From Bacteroidales bacterium (GTDB lineage Bacteria > Bacteroidota > Bacteroidia > Bacteroidales > VadinHA17): DNA of 9,384 nucleotides. Each line of letters starts with the position of its first letter. Within the stretch, counting starts at the first letter, position 1. The notes under the pieces were generated by a model. That model was not told the DNA's origin. It did not search any database and saw only the letters and a list, made by a program, of their open reading frames with translations. The translations under genes were made by a program, and so were the position numbers. The DNA lies in assembly GCA_027451265.1 (NCBI GenBank), contig DAIDJT010000087.1, positions 1-9,384 on the forward strand, written 5' to 3'. Shown here piece after piece: positions 6,637-9,384 of the stretch.

Positions 6637-6670
6637 CTTGCGGACTGATATGGTCACCACCGTATTTTTG
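6637..6670 (+). promoter_or_regulatory. Candidate Bacteroidota-type carB promoter
   Basis: TATTTTTG at 6663-6670 matches the -7 consensus TAnnTTTG exactly. CTTG at 6637-6640 could serve as a -33 element, with a spacer of 22 bases that is slightly longer than usual. Transcription would start near 6677, leaving a leader of about 20 bases before the carB ATG. A similar TATTTTTA lies at 6674-6681. A separate promoter is needed here because the upstream genes are divergent. Confidence 0.45.
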
Positions 6671-6695
6671 TTGTATTTTTACAGCCCAAACGGGA

Positions 6696-9384
6696 ATGAT
6701 GAACGAAGAAATAAAGAAGGTGCTGCTGCTGGGTTCGGGAGCCCTTAAAATCGGCGAGGCAGGCGAATTTGACTACTCCGGGTCACAGGCCCTTAAAGCC
6801 CTTCGCGAAGAAGGTATCTTCACCGTACTCATCAATCCGAATATTGCCACCGTGCAGACATCGGAGCGGATCGCTGACAAGATTTATTTTCTTCCGGTTA
6901 CGCCGAATTTCGTGGAGAGGGTCATCGAGCGGGAGAAGCCTGACGGCATACTGCTTTCATTCGGAGGTCAGACGGCTCTCAACTGCGGGACGGCTCTTTT
7001 TCGTGCCGGTGTATTTGAGAAGCACGGTGTGAAGGTACTCGGCACCCCGGTGGAGGCAATCATGAACACCGAGGACCGCGAGCTCTTCGTAAAAAAACTT
7101 GACGAGATCAGTGTTAAGACACCACGCAGCATTGCTGTCACAACTGTGGATGATGCCCTTAAGGCGGCTGACCGGCTTGGATTTCCGATAATTATCCGTG
7201 CTGCATATACACTTGGCGGGCAGGGAAGCGGATTCTGCTCAAATATCGAAGAGCTAAAGGTGCTGGCAGCCCGTGCCTTCTCCTACTCTGACCAGATCCT
7301 GGTGGAGGAGTCGCTCAAGGGGTGGAAGGAGGTTGAATACGAAGTGGTCCGTGACCGCTTTGACAACTGTATCACTGTCTGCAACATGGAGAACTTCGAT
7401 CCGCTCGGGATACACACCGGTGAGAGCATCGTGGTTGCTCCCTCGCAGACTCTTACAAACAGTGAATATCATAAGCTCAGGGAGCTGTCTATAAAGATCA
7501 TCCGCCATGTCGGCATCATCGGCGAGTGTAATGTGCAATATGCCCTCGACCCCAACTCGGAGGACTACCGTGTCATCGAGGTCAACGCCCGTCTTTCGCG
7601 CTCCAGCGCACTTGCTTCAAAGGCAACAGGCTATCCGCTGGCATTCGTGGCGGCCAAGCTGGCCCTGGGATATGGCCTTCACCAGCTCAAGAATTCAGTC
7701 ACTAAATCAACGACTGCCTGTTTCGAGCCTGCGCTTGACTATATAGTCTGTAAGATACCTCGCTGGGACCTCAACAAGTTCCAGGGTGTGGCTCACGAGA
7801 TCGGCAGCAGCATGAAGAGCGTCGGTGAGATCATGGCCATAGGACGCACCTTCGAAGAGGCCATACAGAAGGGACTGAGGATGATCGGGCTTGGGATGCA
7901 CGGTTTCGTCAGCAACCGCAACCTTAGCTTTGATGACATTGAGAAGGAACTCTCGCAGCCCACTGATATGCGTATCTTCTCAATTGCCGAGGCTCTTGAA
8001 AAGGGATTTGAGGTGGACCGGATCTGGGAGCTTACCCGGATAGACCGCTGGTTCCTGTACAAGCTGCAGAATATCAGCAATATAAAGAGACAGCTGGAGA
8101 GCTTTGACTCTCTTGAGAGCCTGCCTGACAGGGCTTTGCTGCACGCCAAGATCAACGGTTTCAGCGATTTTCAGATAGCCCGGCATGTTCTGAAACCTGA
8201 AAACCGTGCCATCAACGAGGCCATGCTCAGCGTGCGGCGACACCGGAAAAGCCGTGGCATTGTGCCATATGTCAAGCAGATTGACACACTGGCGGCGGAG
8301 TACCCCGCCGTGACAAACTACCTCTATCTCACCTACAGCGGGATGGAACATGACATCTGGTACGAGAATGACAAGCGCTCGGTGATAGTGCTGGGTTCAG
8401 GCGCCTACAGGATCGGTTCAAGCGTTGAATTCGACTGGTGCTCCGTCAATGCAATCAACACAATCAGGCGCGAAGGGCTTCGCGGAGTGATGATCAACTA
8501 CAATCCGGAGACTGTCAGCACCGATTACGACATGTGCGACAGGCTCTATTTCGATGAGCTTTCGTTTGAGAGGGTGATGGATGTGATTGACCTGGAGACA
8601 CCGCGTGGTGTTATCCTGGCCATGGGCGGACAGATACCAAACAACCTGGCTATGAGGCTGCACCGGCAGGGAGTGACTATCCTTGGCACCCCGCCGGAAT
8701 CGATTGACCGCGCCGAGGACAGGCACAAGTTCTCATCGATGTGTGACACGCTGGATATTGACCAGCCCCGCTGGAAGGAGCTCCGCAGCCTGGAAGAGAT
8801 AAACCGGTTTATTGATGATATCGGGTTCCCGGTGCTGATACGCCCTTCCTATGTGCTTTCAGGTGCCGCGATGAACGTCGTGTCAAACAGCACCGAACTG
8901 GTGCACTTTCTCGAGCTGGCTGCCAGTGTCTCCAAGGAACACCCGGTGGTGGTGTCGGAGTTCATTGAGTATGCCAAGGAGATAGAGATTGACGCGGTGG
9001 CTTCCGGGGGTGAAATTGTGGCTTATGCAATAAGTGAACATGTTGAGTATGCGGGTGTGCATTCAGGGGATGCAACAATCGTATTTCCTCCCCAGAAAAT
9101 CTATTTTGAAACTGTCAGGCGTATCAAACGGATCTCGCGTGAGATAGCCCGGGAGCTGAATATCTCGGGGCCGTTCAATATCCAGTTCCTGGCACGCGAG
9201 AATGACATCAAGGTCATTGAATGCAACCTGCGGGCCAGCCGGAGCATGCCGTTTGTATCCAAAGTACTGAAGACGAACCTGATAGAACTTGCCACGCGTA
9301 TCATGCTTGGTGTACAGTGGGAGAAGCCGCACAAGTCGGTCTTTGACCTTGATTACGTCGGGGTGAAGGCATCACAGTTCAGTT
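6696..9384 (+). CDS. carB: Carbamoyl-phosphate synthase large subunit, 5' part
   Basis: CarB makes carbamoyl phosphate from bicarbonate, two ATP and the ammonia delivered by CarA. I translated the frame from 6696 to the window end and found no stop, giving 896 of the usual roughly 1,070 residues. The first carboxyphosphate half begins VLLLGSGALKIGEAGEFDYSG, with its ATP-grasp around 128-330 (IRAAYTLGGQGSGF, EVNARLSRSSALASKATG). The oligomerisation region is about 400-550. The second, carbamoyl-phosphate half begins VIVLGSGAYRIGSSVEFDW at 563, with an ATP-grasp around 675-870 (IRPSYVLSGAAMNVV, ECNLRASRS). The C-terminal allosteric MGS-like domain lies beyond the window. Two ATG codons stand in tandem (6696 and 6699) and either may start the protein. 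The wording (EYPAVTNYLYLTYSG, NLRASRS) fits Bacteroidota CarB and resembles animal CPS more than E. coli CarB. Its partner carA is about 6 kb upstream on the same strand. Confidence 0.97.
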   Translation, partial: MMNEEIKKVLLLGSGALKIGEAGEFDYSGSQALKALREEGIFTVLINPNIATVQTSERIADKIYFLPVTPNFVERVIEREKPDGILLSFGGQTALNCGTALFRAGVFEKHGVKVLGTPVEAIMNTEDRELFVKKLDEISVKTPRSIAVTTVDDALKAADRLGFPIIIRAAYTLGGQGSGFCSNIEELKVLAARAFSYSDQILVEESLKGWKEVEYEVVRDRFDNCITVCNMENFDPLGIHTGESIVVAPSQTLTNSEYHKLRELSIKIIRHVGIIGECNVQYALDPNSEDYRVIEVNARLSRSSALASKATGYPLAFVAAKLALGYGLHQLKNSVTKSTTACFEPALDYIVCKIPRWDLNKFQGVAHEIGSSMKSVGEIMAIGRTFEEAIQKGLRMIGLGMHGFVSNRNLSFDDIEKELSQPTDMRIFSIAEALEKGFEVDRIWELTRIDRWFLYKLQNISNIKRQLESFDSLESLPDRALLHAKINGFSDFQIARHVLKPENRAINEAMLSVRRHRKSRGIVPYVKQIDTLAAEYPAVTNYLYLTYSGMEHDIWYENDKRSVIVLGSGAYRIGSSVEFDWCSVNAINTIRREGLRGVMINYNPETVSTDYDMCDRLYFDELSFERVMDVIDLETPRGVILAMGGQIPNNLAMRLHRQGVTILGTPPESIDRAEDRHKFSSMCDTLDIDQPRWKELRSLEEINRFIDDIGFPVLIRPSYVLSGAAMNVVSNSTELVHFLELAASVSKEHPVVVSEFIEYAKEIEIDAVASGGEIVAYAISEHVEYAGVHSGDATIVFPPQKIYFETVRRIKRISREIARELNISGPFNIQFLARENDIKVIECNLRASRSMPFVSKVLKTNLIELATRIMLGVQWEKPHKSVFDLDYVGVKASQFS

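Noticed and set aside
6437..6748. Plus-strand 103-codon open frame upstream of and into carB
   Set aside because: It runs over the start of the PEGA gene and the start of carB in another frame, has AT-rich composition and no recognisable domain.
7254..9334. Several minus-strand open frames of 60-120 codons opposite carB
   Set aside because: carB is continuous and convincing throughout this stretch; the opposite frames have no start context or domain and are expected from its codon usage.

Overview
The window looks like chromosomal DNA of a Bacteroidota species, probably Bacteroidales or a relative. The evidence is the form of the CarB, CarA and ArgH proteins, the AT-rich intergenic DNA, TAnnTTTG-like promoter elements, and weak or absent Shine-Dalgarno sequences. 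No phage, transposase, CRISPR, tRNA or rRNA sequence was seen, and no gene-free stretch exceeds 300 bases.

Layout from left to right: the 3' part of carA (+, cut by the window start); a 200-bp convergent spacer with a perfect palindrome and nested inverted repeats; argH, argG and argR, all on the minus strand and read in the order argR-argG-argH; a strong intrinsic terminator; two minus-strand genes for secreted or envelope PEGA-domain proteins that appear paralogous in part; a 245-bp divergent spacer with a likely carB promoter; and carB (+), 896 codons visible and cut by the window end.

The metabolic genes fit together. CarA and CarB make carbamoyl phosphate from glutamine, bicarbonate and ATP, for arginine and pyrimidine synthesis. 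ArgG and ArgH carry out the last two steps from citrulline to arginine, and ArgR is the arginine-responsive regulator. The two PEGA proteins have no evident link to arginine metabolism.

The main oddities are these. carA and carB share a strand but lie about 6 kb apart, with five opposite-strand genes between them. ArgH carries an extra 33-residue segment just before its HTGRSRNDQ active-site loop, which may be a decayed duplication. Two 9-bp palindromes sit 15 bp apart between argR and argG. The PEGA gene pair encodes proteins whose C-terminal parts I do not recognise. I do not see a clearly new multi-gene system; the PEGA pair and the ArgH insertion are the least explained items.
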